Shown piece by piece: positions 53,301 through 64,000 of a stretch of DNA of 64,000 bases; positions within the stretch are counted from its first letter, which is position 1; each line of letters opens with the position of its first letter. The notes below the pieces were generated by a model that had not been told where the DNA came from, did not search any database, and saw only the letters and a program-made list of their open reading frames with translations. This DNA is from Azolla caroliniana (Eukaryota > Polypodiophyta): NCBI GenBank assembly GCA_043228905.1, contig JBHGNT010000004.1, positions 17,484,001 to 17,548,000 on the forward strand, in the 5' to 3' direction. A program made the translations under genes and the position numbers.

Positions 53301-56300
53301 TTCCTACCATGGATCTGAACGATCTGCACTATTTAAGGAGTTGAACCGTATTGCCAAGGCAGGAAAGCCTGCACCATTCAATGTAATGCTTACATGCTAT
53401 TCACTTTTTGAAAGACAGAGGTACATTAACTTGTAATATTTGAGCTTTATAGGATAATAGGAAACTTATGCTATTGAAACAAACACATATTTTATGTTGT
53501 TTGCTATCAGTGCCCAGCAAAAGGATGATAGAAAGCTTTTGAGACGGTTTAAATGGAGTTGTATACTTATGGATGAAGCTCACTTACTAAAAGATAGAGA
53601 CAGCAGTAGAAGGAAACACCTCTGGGCGTTAGCACAGAAAGCCAAGCAGCGTCTTCTTCTTACAGGAACTCCACTTCAAAATGATCTTCAGGTAAAAAAT
53701 GTAAGGCTTGCTTTCAGGTTCATCAAACATTACAACTTGGAATGTGATTCATTGTCTTGGCTGTTACAGGAACTGTGGTCTTTACTGGAGTTTATGTTAC
53801 CAGATATCTTTGATTCCGGTGATATTGACTTGAAGGAGATTTTTGGGAACAGAACAACTAGTGACAACCAAATGGACAATGTGGACCTAATAACTCGTAT
53901 AAAAGCCATACTTGGACCCTTTGTTCTGAGGCGTTTGAAGTCAGATGTTATGCAGCAGCTTGTGGCAAAGACTCAGAAGGTAGTTTATGTTATTTTTCAA
54001 GCATATATATTAATTCAGACTATCAAAGAAGAGCTCCTAAATCGTGCATTTGCAGATTGAAGCACTGGAAATGACAATAGATCAAGCTGAAGCTTACAAG
54101 GAAGCACTTGAAGAATACAGGGCAACAGCACGACTGGCACAGTCGGGTCGAGCAGCATCTAAGGAACTAACAAATGCTGTTAAACTTCTTCCGAGACGTC
54201 AAGTATCTAATTACTTTACACAGTTCCGAAAGGTATGCTATGGCTATTTCAGGTTTAGGCTATGTTGCATTTATCGATTCACACATCAAACCTTGTGAGG
54301 TGGGCTCACTATATGTTTTTGTCCATCACAGATAGCTAACCATCCTTTACTTCTAAGAAGAATCTACACTGATGCTGATGTTGATAGTTTGGCAAAGGCA
54401 TTGCATCTGAGGGGCGCTTTTGGATTTGAATGCACCTTGGAACGTGTCAGGGAGGAGCTGATGTCTTACAGTGATTATGCATTGCATAAGGTAAGCTCAG
54501 AATTTAAATTTTTTTGTTTTTAGAAAACATGCTTCTGTTGATTCAGACATGCTTCTGTTTCCTTTTTTGTTGTTTGGCGGCCAATTTGTATGGAAAGGAC
54601 GCATTTCAATATTAGAATTTACTACTAGTGTCTCAGTGTTAGAGGCTTTTAGGTCAACTTTTCCTTTCTTCTTTGCTTGATCTAATTTTCTGGATGGACG
54701 CCTTTAGGAATAAGAGTGTATGCTTACATTTTGATTTTTCTTGGTCAACTTTTGTAGTACTTGGGCTATTGACAATATGACAAATGAGGGTTAAGAGTTA
54801 GAAGATGATCTTTTGCCTCAAAAATAAACTTTTCAACAAATGCAAATGCATCAAGGGTATCATGATGTGAGGGCTCTACTTCAATTTGTGCATATTTCTT
54901 TTTCTTTTGCTTGGTTCACCCTTGTGTATTTGCTTGTCTCATGAAGTTATTTTGAATTGATGATTAGATGGTAGATTTATGAACTGTGAAGATTTTCTTT
55001 TCTTATCATTGTATGCGAGTAACTATTCTTTCTGCTTAGTTTGAACCTACTGTTCTATTTAAGGGTAGTCTGATTGTAAGCACTTGACTGGATATTGCCA
55101 TATTCTGACACGTTGCAGATACGTGTCATGCACATATTTAGTTGAGTTGAAGGACATGTTTTCAACATTCCTCTAGTATTTCTTTTTTCTGTCTGTTCAT
55201 CGAAACCTGCTGTTCCAGTACATGCAAATTGGATCCAAGCAATTAATTGAGTAGATGTTTTCATTTCCATATCTAGGTTTGTTCTAGGATGTATGGTTTT
55301 TTCATCTAGTATTAATACAGATACATTCTCTTTGTCAAGCAATGTCATAGTATTGAAGATGCCTAATTGAATGTTGGCTTTGTGAAGGCAGCGCCTCCAA
55401 AATTCCACTTAATTGTCCTTTCTATTTCTTGCATTTTGGGTTGATTTATTCTATATTATGGTGTTTAAAATTGGGTGCTTAAAGAAATCATTGATCCAGC
55501 CAGAAAATGTACAGCTATGAGTGGCGAAAAATGAAATGTCCTTCACATTCTTAGTATGTGTAAACCTAAAGCTTTCCTAATGCTCTGATTTACTGAACCC
55601 AACATGATTACCTGCGACAACAGTTTGGCCCCCTATACTTTCCCTGCTGCATTTGAGATATCATATGATCTTTCTTCTGCTTTTGTGTGGCAATGCTTTC
55701 TACATTTTTAATGGTAGAACTCTCTTCGTGAGATTAGGTGTGATTTAACTGTGGCATTTTTAGATCTCAGAATCATATGGAGGACTTGGACAGCGAGGAG
55801 TTCTCAGCAACAGTTACGCCCTTGAATCTGCAAAATGTCAGGTGGTTTTCTTTTCGTGTTGAAGGCTGCCGCCTGTTCTATTGAGAGATAATGGGACTGA
55901 CCATGAGTCATTGTTCCAGGCATTATCAAAGCTTCTTCCAAAGTTGAAAAAGGAAGCTCATCGAGTACTTATTTTCAGTCAATGGACTGGAATGATGGAT
56001 ATTCTTGAATGGGCTTTGGATGTTATGGAGCTCGAATATACACGATTAGATGGAAGGTGATGAAAAATATGTTTTATAGTCTTAGCTTTAATAGTGAAAG
56101 AAATGCTTTAACAAATGTGTATCCTGATAATTACATTCACGATTTTCCATGTGTTAGCTCACAACATAGTGGAATAAGAGCAATAAATTTAGGTTTCCCT
56201 TTAGGGTCCTTTCTCATGTTTCACATTAGTGAGTTTTATTTCTGGTGAAACACATTTTTGTGACTATGGCCGTAAGTGGTCTCATTTGGATCTGATCTAG

Positions 56301-57425
56301 TGCAACACAGCATATTGTGCATATTCCCACCTTTGAAGCCACAATTTAACTCCATGTAAGTTATAAGACATTATTTTTGCGAATGTTAAGACTGCTGACA
56401 GTTCATGCAACTCATTTATACACCCCTTCAATATTATGAGCACAGGTTTCGGTAGATGATGCAAAATGAAACAAGATTATGACTCTGACTGGGTGCGATG
56501 CATTCTATCTTTGTCACCATTACCATTATTATTGGCCCTAAGAAACTGCTTTTTCATGTCATTCCTTTCTATACGCCATCTGTCTCCATTGCCCTAAGTA
56601 TGTAATATTATTATTCGAAGCCCATCCACTGTACATTTTTGCAAATGTGCTGAAAGTGCAGAAATGCTTGATTTTGGATGTGGCGACTAAATTTGTATAT
56701 GTATATGTATGTATTTATACATTATTATGCAGTACACCAGTGGCAGAGCGTCAAAATATTATTGATGATTACAACAATGATCTTGATATATTTGCATGTT
56801 TGCTATCTACACGAGCTGGGGGTCAAGGCCTGAACTTGACGGGCGCTGATACAGTCATTATTCATGATATGGACTTCAATCCACAAATGGATAGACAAGC
56901 AGAGGATCGTTGTCATCGCATTGGACAGACAAAGCCTGTCACCGTGTACAGGTAAGATCTATAAGGGGTATTCTGGAATTTCGTGTAATTTCCCAAATGC
57001 CCAGTTGTTTTTGTTATTTTGCAAAGTGCTCATGTCAGTCCCCTCTTAAGCAATTATATGGTCTGTATTTCCTCGTTCTCTCATCTGGGGGGTTGACAAG
57101 AGGCATATGGAGAAATAAAGAACATGGGCACGTAACGGGGAAATAAAGAATATAGCAATATTTCAGAGATTTCTACCAATCTATAAGTGTGGTTCCACAA
57201 GTTTATTTATTTTCCCTGATCTTTTATCTGAATGTATTGTCAACGACCAGGCTTGTCACAAAGGGGACTGTTGATGAGGATATATATAGCATTGCGAAGC
57301 GGAAGTTAATTCTTGACGCTGCTGTTTTAGAAACAGGAACAGAAGTGGATGACAACAATAATGAAAATGAAGTCCTTAGGATGGGTGCTATATTGTCTGC
57401 AATTCTTGATGCAGCACCATCATAA
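50315..57425 (+). CDS. CHR19: SNF2-family chromatin remodeller, ETL1/CHR19 (SMARCAD1-like), 12 exons
   Basis: Coding exons: 50315-51319, 51952-52069, 53033-53073, 53170-53420, 53511-53691, 53770-53979, 54056-54232, 54332-54490, 55764-55841, 55920-56056, 56733-56951, 57251-57425. All introns are GT-AG and phases match, giving 2751 nt and 916 residues. Motifs: I DEMGLGKT (Lys385), II DEAH (493-496), [11 protein letters not shown] (522-529), [12 protein letters not shown] (811-821), [13 protein letters not shown] (841-851). [12 protein letters not shown] precedes motif I. Short blocks [15 protein letters not shown] and AKIVTQ before the motor, and [17 protein letters not shown] within it, are those I know from plant ETL1/CHR19, the SMARCAD1 group of nuclear ATP-driven nucleosome remodellers. 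Residues 102-248 hold four tandem acidic units with SUMO-interacting-motif-like cores. The N-terminus is longer than I recall for Arabidopsis. No lesion was found. Confidence 0.93.
50618..51058 (+). repeat. Four tandem units in CHR19 exon 1 (residues 102-248)
   Basis: Units of about 32-49 residues start with YVLEDSDEE (102), [11 protein letters not shown] (135), [11 protein letters not shown] (184) and [10 protein letters not shown] (217). The later ones continue PVxMKxKxTxGxFRNxxMxQN. The hydrophobic triplet followed by acidic residues is the usual SUMO-interacting-motif pattern. Units three and four are the most alike, also at DNA level. Confidence 0.72.
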
Positions 57426-57620
57426 GACCAATGTGTGATATTAGGTTTTCCATTTTGACTATGACAATGTTTGAATAAGCAGCAGGCATATATCTGCATT
57501 TCTTCAAGGCAATAAACTGATCCTCGCAAGTATGAAGGAGGGCAAGAACTGAAAAGACTAGAGTTCTTAAAGGCTGGGAGATCTTGAAAGTATATTAATA
57601 ATCCTAGAGAATCCAATTAT
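57426..57620 (+). terminator. 3' UTR and likely polyadenylation signal of CHR19
   Basis: AATAAA at 57511-57516 lies 86 bases after the stop codon. No competing coding frame is present. The cleavage site is not determined. Confidence 0.5.
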
Positions 57621-59580
57621 GTTTCAAAAGGGCTTTATGGAAGGGTAATTAACTCAAGACAGAATCTGCAGTCCGACTTACCATATTCATACTTAAAGCA
57701 GCACTACAGTTTTCACTCCGCATCTGGCAGTGTCCTGGTGCTTGATGGGGATGAATGTGGTTAACTCCAGTGACTTGTACCACATTGTTCAATGTCAAGT
57801 GCAAATGAGAAATGTATGGTGAAAAGGTAGGCACTTGAATGGTTACTGGAATACCAGCTCTTTCGATTTGGATGTGGTTCTCAGAATAAAAAGCCTATAT
57901 GAGCATATGATAAATGTAAGAGAGATGATGGGTTTATGCCATAGTCACCTTTCAACACATCATGGATTGCATTGCGCGATGCTTGGAGTTTGTAATAGCA
58001 CGCACACACGCACACATATATAGAGAGAGGCAAGGAATTTAGGACCTTTAGATGAGAAGACACTTGGTGAGGAATGGGCAGAGCCCACATACAATTTCTG
58101 AAATTCAAAGAAGCTCCACATGCTTGATGTTTATATAACTTCCCATGGGCAATTATGGATTTTTAACATGCTTTTGTTTTCTTTCTGCATGGGACATTTT
58201 AGATACTAAACTCGTGTTTGATCCTTGGCGAACTTGATATAACCATCGTTCTCTGTATCTTTTTCATTTAGGTGTTGTATCAAATTATGATATAGTTAAG
58301 TGCATTATTGTGGTTCTAATTCCTAGACACTAGAGCTATCATCGTGTAGCCTTATGGGGTCAAGAAACTAAATGTTCTCAATAAGGTGAATGAAGATTAT
58401 TATCATCTCTCCCTTGTTGTTTGGCTCAATTGACATGAGGTTGGTATTTGTAGATGGCTCAATAGGTTAATTTGCGTGATCTTGACTCAGAAACAATATC
58501 GTTCTAGTTTAGTGTGTTAGAGCGATGTTATGTAGGTCGTAGTCATTGTGATTGTGATGAATCACCAGGAAAGATTGTAGAAGTAAATGATTAAGGGAAG
58601 TGATGGTTGGGGTAAAGAGGAGGGTTTATGTGAAATAGATACAGAAGAGGATGAACTGAAATTTAAATACTTTTATAACTTGAATATATCAATTTACACC
58701 ACTTAAAAATCATTTTGAGAATGTGAGATCACATAACTTGCACCTCTCGTGTATGTGTAAGGAGAGAGATTCTAATTCTCGTGATGGCAAAATCTCTTGT
58801 GATAGGCTATTCCCCTTTCTCTTTGTTCGTTATCACCTTCCTTTGTTTTCCTTGTCAAAGGCAACTCTTCCTTTTCTCCCTCTTTATTCTCCCTTACCAA
58901 TATCACTATCTGCTTCTTCCTCCTCACTTTACACTCTTGCTCCCTAATGCTATTGCTGGCCTCTTCTTGCCATTCCTTAATTTCTTCCTTTGTTTTGTTT
59001 TGTTCATTTGTTGGTCCCCTCCCTGCCCCAAGTGGTTTTTATATAGGTTACTCACCACCCTCATTGGGGTGGTTAAGATGCTTCTAGGCTTCTCTAGTAC
59101 TTTTGAGAAGTTTCAAGAACCTTCTTTTAACAACTTCAAAAATGGTTATATTCAATTTTGGGCCAATCATTCCCTCAAATTATACATATGGCATTATATA
59201 TAGGGCCTATATTAATACTAACAATCGGCAATGGTTCGGTTCGTTTCGGGTTGAGAGTGTCAAACTCAAACCATTTAAAAAACTTGAAACTTAAACTGAA
59301 CCATGAAACCATTCGAAATCTTTTTAACCAAAACCGTTCAAACCGAACCATTACAAAAAATCCAAATGGTTTTAGAGAATTTCAAACCATTAAACCATTA
59401 AAACCGTGGTTTTGCAGTTTGGTTTCAAATTGCAAGTTAGATCAAAATTCAAAAATTCAAAAATTTCAATATGTCAAATTTTAATGATTTTTCCTAAAAT
59501 GTCAGAACTAGGCTTTACAATGAAAAGGTTGCTCAAAAAATATTTAAGAAACTTTTGCTTACTCTGTAAAATTAGTTAGG
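57621..59580. other. Intergenic region downstream of CHR19
   Basis: No supported gene. A hydrophobic frame at 58781-59203 lies in CT-rich sequence and has no domain. TATA-like TTTTTATATAGG at about 59036-59047 and the CT-rich surroundings could belong to an old solo LTR, unproven. At 59220-59420 the words AACCATT, AACCGAACC and complements recur densely, a degenerate short repeat. Confidence 0.45.
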
Positions 59581-60345
59581 GAATTCCAACAAAGGAGGAA
59601 TCAAATTATGCCAGCTGTAGCTAAGCTATGGTTAAGTAATAGTATTCCTATGCATTCAGTATTGGTGTTTTGGAAATGGTTGTGGGCTCTACAGATTTCT
59701 TGCAAAATCATTACATTTAAATGGTTATGTGTCAATTATGCACTTCCAGTCTTGGAAAAGATGCATATAGATGATGGAAGAAAAAGTTGCTCTTTTTGTG
59801 GGTTTCATTTGGAATCAATGCAACATTGTATTATGGAATTGTATGGCTACATGTGCTATTGGGAAATGTATGTTGCGCTTCATTGATGTTGCATATGGAC
59901 CTAATGTGATTACATAGGGAAATATCTTTTGGATGGATGTAAATGTAGAGAAGCATAGTTATGAAAGGAAAAAAATATTAGTTACCTTTCAAACTAGCGA
60001 AGGGCAAGTTAAGGACATAGCAGACTTAGGCTCAAATTGGTTGAATGTAGATGCCACAGTATGGGCTATGATATCATCGTGATTTTGTGGCAAATATGGA
60101 TAGCTCGATGCAAAAATGTGTTAAGCAAATAAAGCAGAATCCTATTCATTGTGTGAAGGAAAGTTGGTCAATGCTTATTTCAATTTTAAAAGGTCAATAT
60201 GACTCCTTCACTGGTAATGAAGATGCCATTTTTCTCAAACAAAGGTCCTTTAAAGGCAAGTGGAAGGATTTGTTCGTCTTTGTGGAGAGAAATGACAAAA
60301 TGACTTGGCAATATCTACCCCCTCAATGGTTGTTTCCTCCATAGG
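59581..60345 (+). pseudogene. LINE fragment, ORF2 C-terminus (zf-RVT)
   Basis: Plus-strand pieces in two frames. 59608-59886: AKLWLSNSIPMHSVLVFWKW, KIITFKWLCVNYALPV and SCSFCGFHLESMQHC, the zinc-binding C-terminal domain of plant L1 ORF2. 60087-60344: a segment with QIWIARCKNVLSKQ-type sequence and SWSMLISILKGQYDSFTGNE, which parallels EIWSEIIATLKSQYDGLKGG of the LINE at 42-48 kb. The two LINEs are thus related, but this one is only a 0.8-kb 3' fragment, as expected from 5' truncation. It ends with the polypyrimidine-rich join to the gypsy element near 60400. Confidence 0.75.
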
Positions 60346-60411
60346 TAGAGTTTGTTTTACCTTATGACATAATGGGGGCTCTACTTTTTTCTCTTCTATC
60401 TTACCTATCTT

Positions 60412-61275
60412 ATGCTCCGGGCCAACACGCCTACACAAGCGGCCGGGAACCGCTCACAACCTTTCCCACACACTGAGCACGGTGACACCAACAACTCGAC
60501 ATCCGTTACCTGCTTTAAATGTAACCAACCCGACCACTACGCTACCCAATGCCCAACCACAGACCGCGGCAAGGCTCCGACCGTGAATATTATTATGGCC
60601 GACATTCAACACGTCACTACACGTAGCAAAACCCAAGCCATCCAATGTCAAGTACAAGATGATGTCCGCCAAGCAACCAAGGAATGGATTGACACCGCTA
60701 ATAAAAGCAACGTGGAGTGGATGGACACAGAGATGCAGGACGTGACCTTCAGAGCACCACAGCCCGCAGGACCATCCACCGCGGCAAAAGATGACCATCT
60801 ATGGGAAGCCCTTACTAGTTCTAGGATCTCGCTGGCATTGCATAAGCTTTTACTGCTCATGCCGCGCTTTCGGGATACCTTGGCTACGCTCACGACTAAC
60901 GACAAATCGGTCGCAACCCCTGTTAACCTGGCAGAGCCAGGGACGGGCCCACCCATCATGGATTCCCAGAATACAGTCGTGAAAATTATGCTTAAAGGAC
61001 GCGACCTTCATGGATGCATAATCGACGGTGGCTCTGGCGTCAACGACATCAGCGAGGCCACATGTCACACACTTGGTCTGAACCAATGGGAACCTTCCCC
61101 CTTTTGGCTTCGGATGGCTGATACACGATCGGTTCGCCCCATAGGGTTAACCCGCCACCTCGACTTCACGTTAGGAGGCCACATGTTCACTATCTCGGCA
61201 GTCGTGTTACGCCTCTACCCAATGCTGCTTGGCCGACCCTGGCTGCGCACAGCAAATATTAAGCAACATTGGTAG
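60412..61275 (+). pseudogene. Gypsy L gag end and protease
   Basis: Open frame of 287 codons. A CCHC knuckle CFKCNQPDHYATQC (60511-60552) is followed by a polar linker of about 150 residues. The protease then follows with CIIDGGSGVNDISEATCHTL, the variant active site DGGSGVN found in this group of gypsy elements in place of DTGA, and ending PMLLGRPWLRTANI. It stops at 61273-61275 (TAG in place of a tryptophan or glutamine codon). The chosen ATG is simply the first in the surviving part; the true gag start is lost. Gag would package RNA and the protease would mature the polyprotein. Confidence 0.8.
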
Positions 61276-63060
61276 CGAAATATGATCTCTTTCCGCTGGG
61301 GGAAGACCAAGGTACGGGTAATAACAGAAGAACGCCTAACCACGCCCCACAACACCACACCCTCATACGTGGAAGGGGTACACATGCTCGATGGGTTAGC
61401 CGACGAAGAGGTGGATGACTTCCTGGAAGATTATCCCACTATCATACCCTTCTTCGAAATAAACGCCATCTCGGCCTTCGGCACACCACCGGACGAGGAT
61501 GTCATGGCAGATTCACTTCCCTAGGACGAGGCCGATTCCACAACTATCGTGGAATTACGACAAGCTCGAGAGGCGTTTGAACGAGAACTCACCATCTCCC
61601 AGCGAGTCAAAGCATCAACGCTCGAGTCACTGAACCTCGGCTCCGACGAGAACCCGCAGACACTAGAAATCGCTAACAACTTACCAGCCGACAAACGGTC
61701 AGCCTTGATACGCCTGCTCACGGAGTATCAGGATGTATTCGCATGGTCTTACACTGATATGAAGGGATTGGATCCCCAATATTACCAACACCAAGTACAC
61801 CTCCTGCCTAACATTCGGTTGGTTCAACAACGACGGTACCGTATGAACCCCAACTACGCAGCTAAGGTCAAAGAGGAAATCAACAAACTCCTATGAGCAG
61901 GTTTTATACGCCCAGTAAAAAGAGCCACATGGTTAGGCCCAATCGTCGTCGTCCCCAAGAAAAACGGGAAAATCCACGTTTGCGTTGATTCCTGCAAATG
62001 CAATGCCGCGACAGTCACGGATGGGTTTCCTCTCCCGTTCACGGATAGTGTCCTCAACACGGTGGCTGGTCATGAATGCTACAGTTTCCTCGATGGGTTT
62101 AGTGGCTATAATCAAATCAGAATGCACCCGGACGATTAGGAGAAAACGACATTTGTCACAGAATGGGGTATCTTCGTGGCCGAGGTAATGATGTTCAGAT
62201 TAAAGACGGCATTGACCACATTCCAATGCATCCTCACAGAGATTTTCAATGAGTATATCCTGACGTTCATGCAAGTTTTCCTCGACGACTTTGCCGTGTA
62301 TGGCCAGCGGCTGGAGCATATGACCCAGCTACGCCTCTGTCTCGATCGATGTCGACAAGCTCAGTTGAGCTTAAATCCGGCAAAATGCGCATTCTTGGTG
62401 ACAAGAGGCAACCTGCTCGGGCACATAGTCAGCAAGGAAGGTATCGCCATGGACCCGGATAAAGTGCAAGCCATTCTGAACACTCCCGCGCCCTCTACCA
62501 CGAAGGCTCTTAGTTGATTCCTGGGCCAAATCAGATGGCATTGTCGGATGTTACGACACCTGGCCGATTTCGTGACTCCATAGCACGCGGCGGTGCATAG
62601 ACTCCCATTTCAGTGGTCTTCAATAGAAGACGAAGCTTACCAAGCCTTGAAGTTAATGCTCTCCCATGCCCCTGTTGTACAGACACCAGTCTAGTCGAAA
62701 CCTTTTCACGTCTTCGTAGACGCATCAGATATAGCCATCGGCAGCGCGCTCATGCAACGCACACCACCAAATTGGTACCGGCCAGTGTATTACACTAGCC
62801 GACGACTCTCGGTCGCGGAGAAGAACTACTCAACAACTGAATGTGAGGCCCTCGGTATGGTCTACAACATCAACAAATTCCGGCATTACCTCTTGGGCCA
62901 GAAATTCATATTCCACGTCGATCACTCGGCTCTCCTCTACTTGGTTAATAAGCAGGCCCTCACAGGTCGCCTGGTCCGATGGATGCTCTTGCTACAAGAG
63001 TTTGATTTTCAGATCTAGCACCGGCCCAAAGTCCAACACGTCGTAGCTGACTACCTGAGC
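61276..63060 (+). pseudogene. Gypsy L reverse transcriptase and RNase H
   Basis: RT blocks in order: YQDVFAWSYTDMKGLDP, HLLPNIRLVQQRRYRMNP, ATWLGPIVVVPKKNGKIHVC, FPLPFTDSVLNTVAGHECYS, FLDGFSGYNQIRMHPDD, FQCILTEIF and QVFLDDFAVYG (active site 62275-62307), then LGHIVSKEGIAMDP. RNase H: HVFVDASDIAIGSALMQ, YYTSRRLSVAEKNYSTTECE and FIFHVDHSALLYLVNKQAL. Stops lie at 61522-61524, 61894-61896, 62138-62140, 62515-62517, 62581-62583, 62692-62694 and 63016-63018. Most are explained by single C-to-T changes. Frame is otherwise kept through most of the stretch, so decay is by point mutation more than by indels. Confidence 0.86.
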
Positions 63061-63999
63061 TACCTCGAGTCAGGAGAACCAGCCAAGTATACGTAAGATG
63101 ATCTACCCGACGCCGCCCTTTTCAATCTCGCAACGGTGCCAGAAGAAAATGAAGATGAATGGATCACGGAGATGACCCATTTTCTTAGCACTGGCCTTCC
63201 TCCTGACCACTTGACCCTCGACGCTCAGAAATGACTAGCGATTAGGAGCCGAAACTTTTGCCTGGTCTCCAACACCCTCTACCACAAAGGCTTGGACGGC
63301 ATCTGGCGCCGTGCAATCCGTCAATTCAAGAAACAGACAATCCTCCAGGAGGCACATCACAGAATCGCAGGGGGACATTATGCTAGAGAGGCCACGACAA
63401 GAAAAATATGGCAGAGTGGCTTGTGGTGGCCCACAACAAAAAAAGATGCTCATGAATTCTGTCGACAGTGCGATCTGTGTCAACGCATGGGACAACCGAC
63501 CGAGCAAGCCCGGATGCCGCACCAACCCATTCTCCCGTTAGAGCCATTTCAAAAGTGGGGGTTAGATTTTGTGGGACCTTTCAAACCATCCATTGCTCGC
63601 ACCGGTAACAAATACATAATCGTGGCCATGGACTATTGCACAAAATGGGTCGAGGCTAAGGCACTACGGGATAACACGACTGCATCCACGGCAAAATTTG
63701 TATACGAACATCTATGGTGCCGATATGGATGCCCAATTGAGCTCATTAGTGACCAAGGCGGGCATTTTATAAACCACATAATTCACGAGCTCACTACACA
63801 CTACGCGGTCGTACATAAGAAAAGTACACCGTACTATCCTCAGGCAAACAGATTGGCGGAATCTACTAATAAAATTTTGCAAACAATCCTGAAAAAGATC
63901 GTCAATGAGAACCACACCGATTGGGATGATAAGCTCCAGAGTGCATTATGGGCATATCGCACCACATTTAAAACTAGCATTCAATCTACACCTTTTCGA
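63061..63999 (+). pseudogene. Gypsy L integrase, open at the window edge
   Basis: The integrase zinc-binding part shows EAHHRIAGGHYAREATTRKI and FCRQCDLCQRMG (HHCC, about 63349-63492). The catalytic core begins near 63541 and is open to the last base. It keeps WGLDFVGPF (first Asp), ELISDQGGHF (second Asp) and RLAESTNKILQ (Glu), so the D-D-E residues are intact. YIIVAMDYCTKWVEAKALRD between them is typical of this gypsy group. Stops at 63094-63096 and 63232-63234 lie upstream, so the polyprotein is broken even though this last domain looks whole. Whether a chromodomain or other tail follows cannot be seen. Confidence 0.83.
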
Positions 64000-64000
64000 A

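Larger units (their letters stand above)
60412..63999 (+). mobile_element. Ty3/gypsy element L (non-chromovirus, Tat/Athila-like), open at the window edge
   Basis: Order zinc knuckle, protease, reverse transcriptase, RNase H, integrase is that of Ty3/gypsy. It begins abruptly at about 60412 within gag, so its 5' LTR and most of gag are absent; the right part lies outside the window. Protease IIDGGSGVN and the RT box FLDDF resemble Tat/Athila-type plant elements. Several nonsense codons are present. Confidence 0.86.

Noticed and set aside
58781-59203. 140-residue hydrophobic protein
   Set aside because: CT-rich sequence gives strings of leucine, phenylalanine and proline in this frame; no domain, and the surroundings look like degraded repeat DNA.

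Overview
This is nuclear DNA from a plant, almost certainly a flowering plant. It has an intron-containing SNF2 gene with GT-AG junctions, Ty1/copia elements primed by plant initiator tRNA-Met, plant L1-type LINEs, and a Ty3/gypsy element of the Tat/Athila-like style. I cannot name the species. About 50 kb of the 64 kb is transposable-element DNA in various states of decay. One gene looks functional.

Layout. At 1-1681 is the 5' end of a young minus-strand copia element (A), inserted into the gag of copia element B (1682-6121). At 6121-13070 a decayed gene of the DUF7869 type lies between two sets of near-perfect palindromes. Copia C (15005-20441) is full length with a 5-bp target duplication (CCAAT) and sits inside the RNase H of minus-strand copia D (about 14151-23640). 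D is cut on its right by E (23641-26164), a non-coding LTR element holding a 50-bp minisatellite and a captured charged reading frame. At 26165-36210 is a chimera: the 3' halves of two related copia elements (F minus, H plus) point outwards around a gypsy-type gag (M), and that gag is split by a 5.3-kb LARD-like element G. Copia I (36211-40349, minus) follows and carries two solo-LTR insertions (J, K). An L1 LINE on the minus strand fills 42057-47770.

The one apparently working gene, at 50315-57425, is a 12-exon ETL1/CHR19 (SMARCAD1-like) chromatin remodeller. All exons join in frame to a predicted 916-residue protein with every helicase motif checked present. Its first exon holds four tandem units with SUMO-interacting-motif-like cores. 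Downstream is a LINE 3' fragment (59581-60345) and a gypsy element (60412 to the window end).

Nonsense codons in the decayed elements are mostly explained by C-to-T changes (CGA, CAA, CAG, TGG to stops), as expected of methylated, silenced DNA. The least explained part is 6.1-13.1 kb, where two palindrome families share a 15-nt core and flank the DUF7869-type gene. This may be the remains of a poorly described mobile element.
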